Counted from the stretch's first letter, positions 1 through 11,021 are shown. The stretch is 64,000 nucleotides of DNA from Vanessa cardui (GCF_905220365.1 NC_061138.1:12353814-12417813); one strand, 5' to 3'. Program-made: numbers and translations. The notes: generated from the sequence alone by a model not told the origin.

Positions 1-773
1 TTGGTGTATATTCAACCATCACATTACATTGCATTGCATTTTTTAATTTGGATCGATAATTACTGTTTAAATATTGACAAATATTCAGCGTTGAATCATG
101 TTTATAAAACAAAAGAAAAAAAAAAGATTTTATTTATCTAATACTTTTTTTAAATAAATTTTTGTAGTTGCATTTTTGACAAATAATGAAATAAGCTAAA
201 AAACGTGATAACTAAAAATATAATATATATAATAGGGGATATATATGCATATGGGAGTTAAAATTATTGCAAATAGTCACCCTTATCACCTCGGATATAC
301 GGCGAATTACTAATAACCCTGTATAAATTTGCACCAAAATTACTAAAGGAAATTTTAAATAAAGCTCGCTGAAAAAGTTTCCTTACTATCAATCTTATTG
401 GGAAAGCAATTAAACTTCAATGACAACTAGAATGTGGAATGAGAAATAGCTGGCCTGGAACGGAAGTAGGCGTAAGCGGAGTGAAGTAATTTCAAGTCGG
501 CCTTTTAAGTCATTACTGTAAATGGATCCTTAATGCATGAACTCGCGAATTTTTCTAAAAATACTTACTGTCTCTGAATAATGTTACAATCATATTATAA
601 GATCATACGTGAGTTTATTTTTAGTAAAATATTTATTAAATCAGAAGAATAAATTGTAAACCAACGAGGCCAGGGTTAAAATATTGGATGAAGAGTTAAG
701 ATTTGATAACTTCTTATGGGATACAGTTTCGTTACGTAACGCGTTACCGGCCATTCTGGCTTCCCTTTCTCAA
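1..773. other. AT-rich stretch, nothing recognised
   Basis: No exon with coding character, no RNA gene and no recognisable repeat was seen. A 61-codon ORF at 684-869 runs into the repeat that begins near 774 and resembles no protein. Confidence 0.5.
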
Positions 774-1350
774 TCGACTTCAAAATTAAGGTTATCAATT
801 CGTCTGTATTTTTTTTTATTTTTATTACCTTATAACTTTTCACTGAGTGGACACCGGCTCCAAATATAACAATAACTATAACTATGTTATAAAATCGTAA
901 ATCGATTTTTAAGTAGTCTTATATTTTTCATTTCATCTTACTTTAGAGGTATCTAAAATATGTTGAATACGATATTATTATTTTTTTTTTTTAATAATAA
1001 ATCTTTATTCATTAAAAAAGATTGAACAGAGTGGTTTATAGTTTTATAATTGATTTGTACAATTGCATCTTATTTCAATCAGTTGGGTGTAGTACTATAC
1101 TCCTCGCTAGGTTATAAAATAATCTGTAATAAGGAGTAACAGTCCCTTTCCCTTCTTTGGGTGTTTCATAAACATTTTGTACAACATGCAAACACGTTAT
1201 AAAGATTTACAAAAAAAATAAAAAAAAAGAAAGAGAAAAATTAACAATATTATATGTTCTACAGTTATCTAATTAAGAGTTTGTGTGTTGTGTGTGTGTG
1301 TTTTAGTGCACATTAATTTGTTTTAAAATAGTGTTTTGTTTGAAGTCGGT
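774..1350 (+). repeat. Dispersed TIR repeat, copy 1, interrupted by an insert
   Basis: The copy begins TCGACTTCAAAA and ends TTTGAAGTCGG, so its termini are inverted repeats. It aligns by eye to a second copy at 19455-19775: both have GGTTATCAATTCGTCTGTAT near the start, AAATCGTAAATCGA in the middle and TTAATTTGTTTT near the end. This copy is about 250-300 bp longer because an unrelated segment (about 993-1300) sits inside. The superfamily is not identified. Confidence 0.6.
993..1300 (-). mobile_element. Probable insertion inside the TIR repeat
   Basis: This segment is absent from the copy at 19455-19775. It begins after a T-run with AATAATAAATCTTTATTC, which on the - strand reads as a polyadenylation-like AATAAAGATTTATTATT tail. 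That suggests a 3' end of a retrotransposed sequence inserted in reverse. The right edge lies in a TG-rich run near 1300. No coding sequence was recognised. Confidence 0.4.
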
Positions 1351-1366
1351 TTTTCTTTATATTACA

Positions 1367-2162
1367 ATTTTTTATTATGTCTTAGTTACAATTAAAAACA
1401 TACAATTCTTGATATTGTACATTAGAATTTAATGTAGATTGTACATACACAAATAAATGTACATAAAATTTAATTAAAAACCTAAGCTTTCTCAAGTTAA
1501 TCAATTTCAGTAATAAATAAATACTGTATGGAGTATCATCCCTACCCCACTAGATTGTTTTTTTAGCCAATTACCAATTTCTGATTCTTATAATACAAAT
1601 TAAGTTTTTGTATATATTTAGCGTACAGTTTTTTTTCGTCTAACTTCTGTTAAAAATGAACAAATGAATTTATTTATGACTGCACGCAAAATAGGACGTT
1701 TTAAAAGGTCAGCTTGATCCACAAATGACCCATCACCACAGTCAAAGGCCTGACCACTTACATGGACTCCACGTACGCCCCTAGCGACGAAATACGTGAG
1801 CTGTGTACCAATCAACCATCCAACGTAAAGCCTACTTTCCGCATTGGAATTAAGATTGAATTTCCTTTGCACATTGACATTCAGAGTAAAATGAGATAAA
1901 CCGTGACATTAAGTAATAAGCGATTCTATTCACTTACAATAAGGTTCGAAATTGTTTTTTCATGGGCCCCCTTGACCCTTAGCTTCACAGAGCTGGTAGG
2001 TACTTAACATACCTTACGTTAACAAGTGACTCGTTATACACAATTGACTTAACCAAATCGTTCTATCAATTTATTTATTCTACTGATCGCTCATTGGTCG
2101 AAATTCGAATGTCACTCACTGCTAAAAAAAAATTAAGTAACATTGATTGGTCAAATCTATAA
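1367..2162. other. No recognised feature
   Basis: AT-rich DNA. An 84-codon - strand ORF (1618-1872) shows no motif, splice context or family resemblance that I recognise and was not called a gene. Confidence 0.45.
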
Positions 2163-2399
2163 TCTATACTGATACTATAAATGTGAAAGTAACTCTGGCT
2201 GTCGCTCTTTCACCAAACCAATGAACCGAATTTGATGGAATTTTTTATGAAGCGAACTTGAACTCCAAGGAAAGGAAGGAAGAAGAAGAAGAAGAAGAAG
2301 AAAGGAAAGGCAAAAAAAGTAGCTTATGCCTATAAGCTACTTTTTTTGCCTAACACGTGACAACCAGTCCGAGCGAGCGAAACCGCCAACAACAACTAG
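2163..2399 (+). mobile_element. Short non-autonomous Helitron-like element
   Basis: The sequence starts with TC after an A (A|TCTATACTGATACTATAAA) and ends CAACAACTAG before a T, matching the TC...CTRR termini and A/T target of Helitrons. The body carries family features seen in other copies of the window: CTGTCGCTCTTTCACC, GAACCGAATTTGATGGAA, GAAGCGAACTTGAACTCC and TTTTTTGCCTAACACGTGAC. Related copies lie at 12957, 37080, 47425 and 49557. It contains a (GAA)n expansion near 2282-2301 and an 18-bp hairpin. No protein is encoded. Confidence 0.7.
2309..2350. repeat. Perfect 18-bp hairpin within the Helitron-like element
   Basis: The arms GGCAAAAAAAGTAGCTTA and TAAGCTACTTTTTTTGCC are exact reverse complements around a short loop. 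Sister copies carry only one GGCTACTTTTTTGCC arm, so the second arm looks like a local inverted duplication. Confidence 0.75.
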
Positions 2400-2573
2400 T
2401 AGAGAAATAAAAGCTCTGCTAGACGATATCCTATCTTATGATTACAATAAAAAACTAAATATAAACCATTTTATTCAGTATAAACGTAAACTATGAATGT
2501 TTTATATGAAATGTATATATGAATAACAAAGCTATGGTAGTGTGTGTTATTTTTTTTTTATTTTTATTAATAA

Positions 2574-3545
2574 TATGAGTCGGGTACTGTTACAATTACC
2601 TCGGGCGTCCCTCAGGGATCTATTCTTGGACCACTACTATTCATTCTCTTTATTAATGATATTAGTGACTGTTTCATTAATTGTAATTATTTGTTATATG
2701 CTGACGACCTTAAATTATATCGTACTATTACTGACAGTTCTGATCACGACAAATTTCAGGAAGATTTAATTAGACTTAACGAATACTGTAACAAAAATAA
2801 ACTCAAACTCAATTCAGGTAAATGTAAAATTATAACTTTTACTAAGAAAAGAAAGGTTAGTATATACGATTATTCAATATGTGATACTACTCTTGAAAGG
2901 GTTCAGAATATTAAAGACCTTGGAGTAATTTTGGATAGTAAGCTAACACTTGACATACACGTTGACAATATTTGTGATAAAGCGTACAAAATTTACGCTT
3001 TTATTGTTCGTGCCTGTAGTGATTTTAAACGCCCGACCACACTTGTACATCTTTTCAAAATGTTGGTACGTTCTCAACTAGAATACGCAGTTGCTGCATG
3101 GGATCCATTTTATAACACATATGCTGAGAGAATTGAAAGAGTGCAAAGGAAATTCCTACGATACCTTCATTTTAAGTGCTACCACAGCCGCCTTCCCTAT
3201 TCCATACTTTTAGAAAAATACAACTTAACGCGATTAGTATCTAGAAGATTACAATTACAAGCGATGTTATTGTATGACTTATGCCATAACAAGTACGACT
3301 GTATTAATATTATGAATAAAATTTGCTACCAGGTACCGATCAGGCCACACATAAGAGCATGCCGCACTGCATCACTTTTTTCTTTACCAAAAACTCGTAC
3401 TAATACTGGTAAACGCTCGCCCATGTATCGCCTGATCGAAATATACAATAAATATTTCAATGATGTAGATATCTTTATGAACACCCCTGGTTGTTATAAA
3501 AAATCTATTCTTGATAAGTTGCAAGATTTTAATACACTGTTATAA
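2574..3545 (+). pseudogene. Non-LTR retrotransposon reverse transcriptase, 5'-truncated
   Basis: An open frame of 323 codons follows a stop at 2571 and ends at a stop at 3543-3545. It encodes the second part of a non-LTR reverse transcriptase. The conserved block SGVPQGSILGPLLFILFIND comes early (about residues 8-30), then the catalytic YADD box (codons at about 2697-2708), then NKNKLKLNSGKCKI and the thumb. It ends with a C-terminal region rich in Tyr, Arg and Leu (RLPYSILLEKYNL). The endonuclease, the upstream RT motifs and any ORF1 are missing, which is the 5' truncation usual for LINE copies. The open frame itself has no internal stop, so insertion is probably recent. Motif order fits the Jockey/CR1-like group; the clade was not tested. 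An ATG at 2691 starts a shorter in-frame ORF but lies inside the RT core and is not a true start. Confidence 0.9.
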
Positions 3546-3972
3546 CAGAAGTCAAATAAACTTATGTAAGTTCCTAGTTAGAAACAACTTTTAACTAATA
3601 AGTAATTAATCCACTTTATTTTTCTTTTTTATATTATTTTCTGTTTATTTTTTTTTTGTTTTTTTTTTTTGAGCTACCAAAATTGTTATTCTTCTATTTA
3701 TTTACTATCCTTTAATTTATTCTGTCTACTTTAAAATTTGTTATTTCTTTTTATTTTTTTATGTTCCTCAGTTAAATAAATAAATTATTTATACATACAA
3801 ATTAAGAAAAATATATAAAAATTGTATCGTCTATCTCTCAATAACTTTAGTAGTAATCTGTGGTTAACGGTGTTGGTTTCACAATTATGTATTTTTAAAT
3901 CTAAGCTTAGTATTTAGACCTATTGTGACGCTGTTTGTTAAACCCGAATAAATAAATAAATAAATAAATAAA
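3546..3972 (+). mobile_element. 3' UTR and AATA-repeat tail of the reverse transcriptase element
   Basis: T-rich noncoding sequence follows the RT stop and ends in a short (AATA)n array at about 3948-3972, a tail type common in non-LTR elements. The element as a whole spans about 2574-3972. No target-site duplication could be fixed by eye. Confidence 0.6.
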
Positions 3973-4354
3973 AGGTAAAAATATTCGCTGCCTTCACTCC
4001 TTCTCCATATAAATATGTCATGTAAAATAGACCACAAAGTTTTAGCTTCACATATTAATATATACCTAACTACCTATATATAACCTACTTGTAAAGCTTT
4101 TTAAATATTTTCTGGTATATTAACAATAAAAGTACTCAACAAAAGCAGTCAAATTAGAAAGAGTACTATGCCTCCGTCTTTGACAGAACGAAGCCGACCT
4201 TGCTCTAAGATCTGCCAATTATTTCTGTGTAAATTACACACACATACACAATAATAACCAACCGTTTCATTACAATAAAAACTTTTAATATCAGATATTA
4301 CTTATTACTTTAAATAACTCTAAGTAACGTGTACATCAGTTCAGGTACAACTGT

Positions 4355-4815
4355 CAAAATACACTTTATTCAAGTAGGCTTTTACAAGCACTTTTGAATC
4401 GTCATTTAACAACTTATACTGATATTAAATGAAGTTACCCCCGCTTCGGAAAGTAGATTCTACCGATAAGAAACGGCAAGAAACTCGAAGTTAATCTTTT
4501 TCAGCGTCTAAAAATACAGTTATGGTAGTTTAAACACTTATATATGTATGGAATTAATTCTGTCTAGAAGTCAACAAGTATTAATTCCACGCTTTTTTAT
4601 GATCTGTACAATCTTGTATTGAATAATATGCCCTTTTTACTAATGTATTATTTACAAATGATTCATGAACATTAAAAATATTCTTGAACAAAACTCCAGT
4701 AATGAAATAGCTAGGTTTTTGATCAGGCCTACCTCTAATACTAAGCTACATATGTCGGCTATGTCTTGTAAATATGTATAATAGTTTAATGTCTTGTATA
4801 TTTCATTTATAGGTC
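4355..4815 (-). mobile_element. Non-LTR retrotransposon 3' end (tail family A)
   Basis: Read on the - strand, the sequence has the family A 3' UTR: GGTAGAATCTACTTTCCGAA-like block, CAAAAGTGCTTGTAAAAGCC and a terminal AATAAAGT. Upstream on the - strand it encodes remnants of the C-terminal motif ending in a DxxKxxW-type sequence, then decayed coding sequence to about 4815. It is a 5'-truncated, diverged copy. Confidence 0.75.
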
Positions 4816-5149
4816 TCTGTTGCTATAATTGTAGACGACTCGGATTCGCAGAGCTGACCTAGATGCCCTAAGTAAATTTAGAGATAAAATAACCACTTAC
4901 CGTTACATGATATCTTACTTTACCAGCACACGAACACTTACTTGACCTGAATCTTTTACATGGAATTTGTTGTAATTATTAATAAAAGTCCTAAGTCCTA
5001 ACAAATTATACAGCTAAGTCCGTAGAGGAAAAACATCATATGTGACTATACACAAAAGTCGGAAAAATAGATCTTATTTCATAATCAATTCGAAATAGAA
5101 TTAATTATAGCGTTATGTTATATTCTCAAAATAATATTTTTAATGATTT

Positions 5150-5362
5150 TAGTAAGCGGATGAGCAAATGGACCAACTGACGGTAGGTGGTCACCACAGA
5201 CAAAGGCGCTGTAAGATATATTAAACATTTGTTACATCGTCAATGCACTATCCCGTATGGCTCGTAGTTGCTGGAACACAACAGTACTGAGTATTCCTTT
5301 TTGGCACTAGAATATCTGATGAGTAGGTGGTAACTACCTAGACTTGCACAAACCCCTTCCAA
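5150..5362 (-). repeat. Short dispersed repeat (family C), diverged
   Basis: Minus-strand copy of the repeat seen best at 34108-34412. It keeps GGTCACCACAGACAA, the GTAAGAATATT-like block, TTACATCGTCAATG, ACAACAGTACTGAGTATT and a final GATGAGTAGGTGGTA. No coding capacity. Confidence 0.6.
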
Positions 5363-5410
5363 GTAGAAATGAATGGTAAATGAATGAAATGACACATATA
5401 ATAATGATTA

Positions 5411-5725
5411 TCATTACATAGTATAAAACAAAGTCAGTCACCTGTCTGACTGTCCACGGGTATATTTTAATCTTTTAAATTACACACTTTTTATGAGAAA
5501 TAATGGCTTATTTTTGTTGCGTTGTGATCGAATTAAGTAATTTAAATACATTTTACATATAATATAAATTAATATGATGCTTTACAGTATGCAATTTAAA
5601 TAAATATTTTCGAAGATACTACAGATTTAAAATGCAGAGACATTATGAACTGTACATGACATTCTGTAATAATAGTATACATAGTATCAGTATTGCAACC
5701 GAGCGAAGCCAGGACGGGTCGCTAG
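5411..5725 (+). mobile_element. Helitron-like element, second subfamily
   Basis: The element starts A|TCATTACATAGTATAAAAC and ends GACGGGTCGCTAG|T, again TC...CTAG between A and T, 315 bp. The same 5' start occurs in reverse at 40505. The body has CCTGTCTGACTGTCC near the 5' end and the GAGCGAAGCC block before the 3' end. No ORF. Confidence 0.6.
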
Positions 5726-5850
5726 TATAGTCAAAGAGTCAAACAAACAATCGGCAAAAAGCGTTCGGCCTTTAATTTCTAATACATATTTCAATTATTT
5801 TGGGATCAACTAAAAATTTTCATTTTACATGAAGTACAAGTGTGTGGCTC

Positions 5851-6050
5851 TATAGACAAACTTTTAGATTAAAGTTTGTCTATATATCTATATATATATA
5901 TAGATATATATATATAGATATATATATATATAGATATATAGACAAACTATATATATATATAGTTTGTCTATATATCTATATATATATATATATATTACAA
6001 ACAGACACTCCAATTTTATTATATGTATAGATATAACTTTTAGATTAAAG
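5851..6050. repeat. AT-rich cruciform array of a 12-bp motif
   Basis: The motif TATAGACAAACT occurs at about 5851 and 5937 and its reverse complement AGTTTGTCTATA at about 5873 and 5961, with (TA)n-rich spacers, giving nested palindromes. CTTTTAGATTAAAG is repeated exactly at 5861-5874 and 6037-6050. A Helitron-like 5' end in reverse (ACAAACAGACACTCC ... TATAGAT) lies at about 5994-6032. Confidence 0.75.
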
Positions 6051-6129
6051 AACAAACACAAAAAAATCTTGTTTTATCTGGTCAGAAAAGTTAAAATTCT
6101 TGACTTTCTTCGACGAGTATATATAAACA

Positions 6130-6152
6130 CTAGCAACCCGCTCGGCTTCACA
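6130..6152 (-). mobile_element. Helitron-like 3' terminus fragment
   Basis: On the - strand this reads GTGAAGCCGAGCGGGTTGCTAG followed by T, the terminal segment of the CTAG-ended elements. It is cut off after about 23 bp by a SINE fragment. Confidence 0.45.
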
Positions 6153-6261
6153 CGTCGTCGTAACTCCTGATTTTCCATAACACAAGTGCTTAGCTACTTA
6201 AATTGGGTTCAGAGTAATGTATGTAATTTGTCTCATATTTATTTATATATTTATTTATTTG
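6153..6261 (+). mobile_element. SINE family B, 3' fragment
   Basis: Contains TCCTGATTTTCCATAACACA, AGTGCTTAGCTACTTAAATT and AGAGTAATGTATGTAA and ends in (TTTA)n. This matches the tail of the tRNA-derived SINE at 28676-28905. The tRNA-like head is missing. Confidence 0.65.
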
Positions 6262-6335
6262 TAGAATCCAAGTATCTGTATGTGGATCTATCTCGTACGT
6301 ACGTACGTATAAGATCACTTTAAAAACCTCTTTAA

Positions 6336-8359
6336 GGGGACTACATGAGCTAAATGCAAGTTTTAAAATGCCAAAAAGTATATAATCCAATGCAATAAAC
6401 CAAATGAAAAAATATATGTTAATCTTCAGGATAGATGCTAGTTATTAATTGTGTTGAAAACATGATGTAATTAATTTGGTACGATAGAAAAAAATCGCAA
6501 AGTTACTTCTAAAAAAGTCTTTTTTTGTTTTTTAACTACACTTATATACCTTCAATAATTTTGGTCTTTTGTCAGATTATTCTACAAACAATATACTAAA
6601 AATTTATTATCTTAATTATTTAGTAAAATCAATAGATTTTTTTTAAATCAGATTTTTTTATTTTCGACCAAAATGCGTAAGCATGTGTGCGTGAGCGCCT
6701 CGTACAGACACTGCCGGCCGAGGCCTGTTGCTATAAAGACGTGTCGCTCTTTTCACCGCATCGTTGCGAATAAAATCTCGTAGATTTTATTTTTGTGTAA
6801 TTTTAATTGTAAATTAATTGTCGAATATTATTATTTTATGTAAATAAATATATTAAGTTAAAATAGTCTAGTTGTAGTATATATATATATATATTATAAA
6901 TAATTATTATTGGAAACATTTATTAAAAACAATGCAATTAGTTCGCATAGAATCAGATTTTTCGACAGATTTCTTACAGTCACCATGGAGTATTTGGTCA
7001 ATGCAAGCAAGTCCAAGAAGAATGTGCGGGTTCAATCCCCGCACTCTGAACTAAAATTTTATTATTTTTAAAGGACTATATTTAAAAATATATATATATT
7101 TTATAATTAATAAAATTTAATTCCTAACAACTATGCATTTATTTTTTCAGAATTAAGAAAATCGAAAAAAAATAACACGGAAGCTATTTCTATTACGTTA
7201 GAGTTTAATTTTATCAATTTTGTTTATAATAGGAAATATAGTTATGTATGGATAAAATTTAATAATAAAAAAAATAAATAAATACAAATTAGCACATCAC
7301 ATGAATATTTAGTGGTGCTTGCCTGGGTTTGAACCCGCAATAAGATGCGCGCGTTCTACCCACTGGGCCATCTTGAAATATGTAATTGTTGTGAACCAAA
7401 GAACTAAAATATTTAGAAGTGTCATATACGTAATTCAATATTTTTTAAAGATTGGAAATAGTATCAATTGAAAAATTTTAGCTCGTAGCTTCAGTGAAAG
7501 TGGGTGAAATATTGATTGCAAGTATCCAAAATATTTTAATAACGAACGACGCAGAACGAATAATTAAAAAAAATATTTTAATAAAAAAATTGAAACGAAA
7601 TTTATTTGTTTTTTTTGTTAAACCAAAAATAAATAAAAATATTTGAATTTAATTGAATCAGTTTTATTTCAAATATCAGTCAAAAACAATACAAATAATT
7701 CTAATATCCAAACTATTTTTATGAGATTTATGACTAAACCCACTGTGATTGACCGAGTTAACCAATAATTCTACTAAACCGACTTGACGATATTATTTTT
7801 ATAGTAACTTTTTGATGCTGACTTTTTTAACTTAATTTTTTTTCTTTGTGTACCGATATTAATAAAACGAACAAACTCTACGGTTTTTGTCAGTGTACAA
7901 ATTACGAACAGTTCCAATTTTATTTAATAAATCGCTTAACAAACTAACAAAATTTAAAAATAGGTACGATTTAATATTTAGTATTACAACTAATTGAATT
8001 GATACAGTAAAAATTAAAGAAAAAAATGTTTAACTATTTTTTGTACATAAAATAATAATAATTTAAGTTTAATTAATTCAGTTTAATTTTATCATAATTT
8101 TTTAAATGACACAAAGAAATTAAAATAATTCTGTTGTCCTGTCTATTTTTATGAAATCTATGATTGATAGAATTGATAGAATTGACTTCGCTTCGCTTTC
8201 GCTCGGCGCGGCGCGCGGCGGTTCGGCGCCATCTATTGGAATATTCAGGCGTAACCTCGCCGCCTCGCTAAGCGTAGTGCGCGCGGGGACATGCCGTTTT
8301 TGTCGTTAGTGTAAGTGTGTGCGCGTGATTCTCAAGGGCAATTAGCTCCTGTAGTCCCC
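6336..8359. mobile_element. TTAA-flanked DNA transposon-like element, 2.0 kb
   Basis: The left end after TTAA (6332-6335) is GGGGACTACATGAGCTAAAT; the right end, on the other strand after TTAA (8360-8363), is GGGGACTACAGGAGCTAATT. The first 22 bp differ at only two positions. TTAA target duplications are the hallmark of the piggyBac superfamily. The interior has no transposase ORF: it is very AT-rich, with GC-rich patches near 6700-6730 and 8180-8300, a tRNA-like T-arm near 7025, a SINE fragment at 7312-7374 and a loose direct repeat. It is therefore non-autonomous. Alternatives are another TTAA-using family or a chance TTAA. Confidence 0.7.
7312..7374 (-). mobile_element. SINE family A, head fragment
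   Basis: On the - strand it carries GGCCCAGTGG and the B-box-like CGGGTTCAAACCCAGGCAAG, followed by CACCACTAAAT. Only the tRNA-like head is present, inside the TTAA-flanked element. Confidence 0.65.
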
Positions 8360-8384
8360 TTAATTATCAGTGTTTCTGTACAAT

Positions 8385-8513
8385 ATTCTACATGTTTTAT
8401 ACATACAAACCTTCCTCTTGAAATAATATATCTTTTAAAAAAAGAGCAATAAAATCCGCTGTGTAATTTTAAAATCTAAGCATACATAGGGACAGACAGC
8501 GTAATGTATGTAA
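8385..8513 (-). mobile_element. Helitron-like fragment
   Basis: Carries ACAAACCTTCCTC, AAAATCCGCTGTGTA and AAATCTAAGCATACATAGGG, the same blocks seen in reverse orientation at 40105-40505. It lies just outside the right end of the TTAA element. The ends are not resolved. Confidence 0.5.
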
Positions 8514-8534
8514 TGATAAACAAGATTTTGTAGA

Positions 8535-8764
8535 TGATAATCAAAGCGTGGAATTAATGCCTGTTGGCTTCCAGGCAGGATATATTAATTTAAATAATTG
8601 TATTAACTAACATGACTTTGTATTTTTTAAATGTTGAAAAAGAGTAACTTCTGAGTCTTGCCGGTTCTTCTCGGTAGAATCTACTTTCCGAACCGGTGGT
8701 AGCTTCACTTAATTGTTAAATGATTGAAAAGCCCACTTGAATAAAGTTTATTTTGATTTTGAAT
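8535..8764 (+). mobile_element. Non-LTR 3' end (family A)
   Basis: Starts with the last coding codons (GTAGATGATAA ... AGCGTGGAATTAA, encoding a form of FVDDxxxWN-stop). It continues with CTTCCAGGCAGGATATATTA, GGTTCTTCTCGGTAGAATCT and ends AATAAAGTTTATTTTGATTT. This is a heavily 5'-truncated copy. Confidence 0.8.
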
Positions 8765-10233
8765 GATGATTTATCTTGAATCTTTGATTAATATTAATGA
8801 AAGCCACATTAAAATTCGCTACATAGCTGAAAATCGAACATAAGTTTAGAAGATTAAAAAGGTTCATATCGTATGTAATGATATCAAATGCACGTAGAAC
8901 TATGAAAGAGTCACGTGCCAAAAACAACTCAGATAAAACCGCAGTAGAATAAAATAAGTCAACATTAACTACCTAGAGGCACATATAGTACACAGCTTAG
9001 ATGTAGCATCGGCAAATTCAATAAAACCGATTACTGCCGATTCAACAACACCAAGATATATACCAATTACAACTAATAGAAATAGCTCCCTATCGCGCCA
9101 TTCGACGCTATTCGTCGCTATAGATTGTGTCGCGTCATTTCAACCCGAGAAAGCAAGTGCTATGTAAATTGACGTGTCAAATTACGAATATACTAGTTCA
9201 TATGACATTACAAGTTATTGCATTTGTGTAAAGATTGTATTCACGTAGGAAAGTAATATTGATGATTTGGGATAGCGTACTTACTTCGGATGTGATCGGT
9301 ATTACGAATTTTGCCGATGCTACATCTAAGTTGTGTCTTACTGTATGCTCTTGTTGGTTTAAAGTGTTATAATAAACGTCAGCAATAAAATAACTTGAAA
9401 GCTTTTCGAAAAGTACCGTGTACATAAAAAGTCAACGGTCGAAATTTGTTCATTTTTACCTGCTCGTGTATTTTTCTGACGGTGAATTGAGCGCTGTTTG
9501 TATTTGCTCGGGAAATGGAGATGGATAAACACACGGTTATTTGTTATTTCAATCGCAAGAGTTAGCGTTATTTGTTTAAGGAAAAAATATATTATTTTTC
9601 CCATGTCAAATTGAGTTAGAAAAAACAAGTGTGAATGATTTTGATAAATGTTTCATTTTCGAAGGATTTCAAAACGTAAATAAGGAACTATTGATCTTTA
9701 TGATATTTTGGTACGAGCGTTCTTAACTTTGCCCGTCATCCATTGAGAATTTGAAATCCATATTGACCACACAGTTAAAATATACTATTAACAACATTTA
9801 TTAAACTTAAAATTACTTTCAGTTTGATAGTCGTCATTATCATATTGTATCAAGTATGTAAATAAATCATTCAATATGATTTTTAACATAAGATTTTAGG
9901 AGAAATCGTGCTTTATAAATTTGCTATAAATATCAACTGAATTGATTACAGAAACGAATACACAGCCGAGGAAGAATTTATTGATGCGATCCATTGATAT
10001 AGTGCAGTAAATTTATTTTGCAATTTATATTGCTACTGGTTTAAAACATAATTATATTTTAAATATATTGTGGTACAACTCAAAGTAATGCTACAGTATT
10101 GAAATTGCAATAAAGCTATCTAGCTAATCCCTCCCATTGTAAACAGCTCGAATGGCACTTTTTGTTACAATGACAACAATTTCAATATCTCTAACAATAT
10201 CAATATCAATATCTGTACCATTATTTGCAAATC
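8765..10233. other. No recognised feature
   Basis: AT-rich DNA with two overlapping short - strand ORFs (9198-9628) of low complexity that match nothing known to me. No repeat family of the window was recognised here. Confidence 0.4.
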
Positions 10234-10525
10234 AAATCAAAATAAACTTTATTCAAGTGGGCTTTTACAAGCACTTTTGAATCGTCAGTTAACAATTAAG
10301 AGAAGCTACCACCGGTTCGGAAAGTAGATTCTACCGAGAAGAACCGGCAAGAAACTCAGTAGTTACTCCTTTTTAACATTTAAAAATACTAAGTCATGTT
10401 AGTTAAATACTATTATTTAAATTAATATATCCTGCCTGGAAGTCAACAGGTATCCAGGCTTTTTTATCATCTATGAAATCTTGTATTGAATAATATGCTT
10501 TTTCTACCAATGCATCAATATCTGC
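10234..10525 (-). mobile_element. Non-LTR 3' end (family A)
   Basis: Minus-strand copy that begins at its 3' end with CAAAATAAACTTTATTCAAG, then the AGATTCTACCGAGAAGAACC block and, further right, the complement of the AYYSIQDFIDDKKAW coding region. A diverged 17-bp direct repeat (TATCTgTACCATTATTT at about 10210, TATCTcTACCATTATTT at about 10530) flanks it and may be the target-site duplication. Confidence 0.8.
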
Positions 10526-10748
10526 ATCAATATCTCTACCATTATTTAAACCCTAAAAGTTAAACAAAAAAAAACATTGTGTAACTCAACTAAGTAGATT
10601 GCAGAGCTGAGTCTTTCTTTTAGGGATGATATTTGACGATTCAGTTTCGTAGCTGAAATCTCTCCTAAACAGAACTCATTAACGATTACTTTAATGATAG
10701 AATTATATTTAACATTATTATATTTATATTTATTATTATTATATTGCT

Positions 10749-11021
10749 GAGATGGCCCAGTGGTTAGAACGTGTGCACCTTAACTGATGATTTCGGGTTC
10801 AAGCCCAGGCAAGTACCGCTATGTATATGTGCTTAATTTGTGTTTATAATTCATCTCGTGCTCGGTGGTGAAGGAAAACATCGTGATCAAACCTGCATGT
10901 GTCTAATTTCATCGAAATTCTGCCACCTGTGCATTCCACCAAACCGCGTGTTGGAATATGTTCTAAGCCCTCTCCATAATGGAAGAGAAAGCCTAAGCCC
11001 AGCAGTGGGTAATTTACTTGC
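10749..11021 (+). mobile_element. tRNA-derived SINE (family A), nearly full length
   Basis: The head GAGATGGCCCAGTGGTTAGA gives a pol III A box and CGGGTTCAAGCCCAGGC a B box. The body has ATTCATCTCGTGCTCGGTGG, AAAACATCGTGA, CTGCATGTGTCTAATTTCAT and the GCCCAGCAGTGGG tail region. The sequence type resembles Metulj-like SINEs of butterflies. No coding capacity. Confidence 0.85.

Noticed and set aside
7020..7045. tRNA T-arm like GTGCGGGTTCAATCCCCGCAC
   Set aside because: The stem and loop pair well but no other arms fit upstream, so it was not called a tRNA or a SINE.
10760..10815. tRNA gene
   Set aside because: A and B boxes are those of the SINE A head; no cloverleaf with an acceptor stem could be drawn, and the same head recurs many times in the window.
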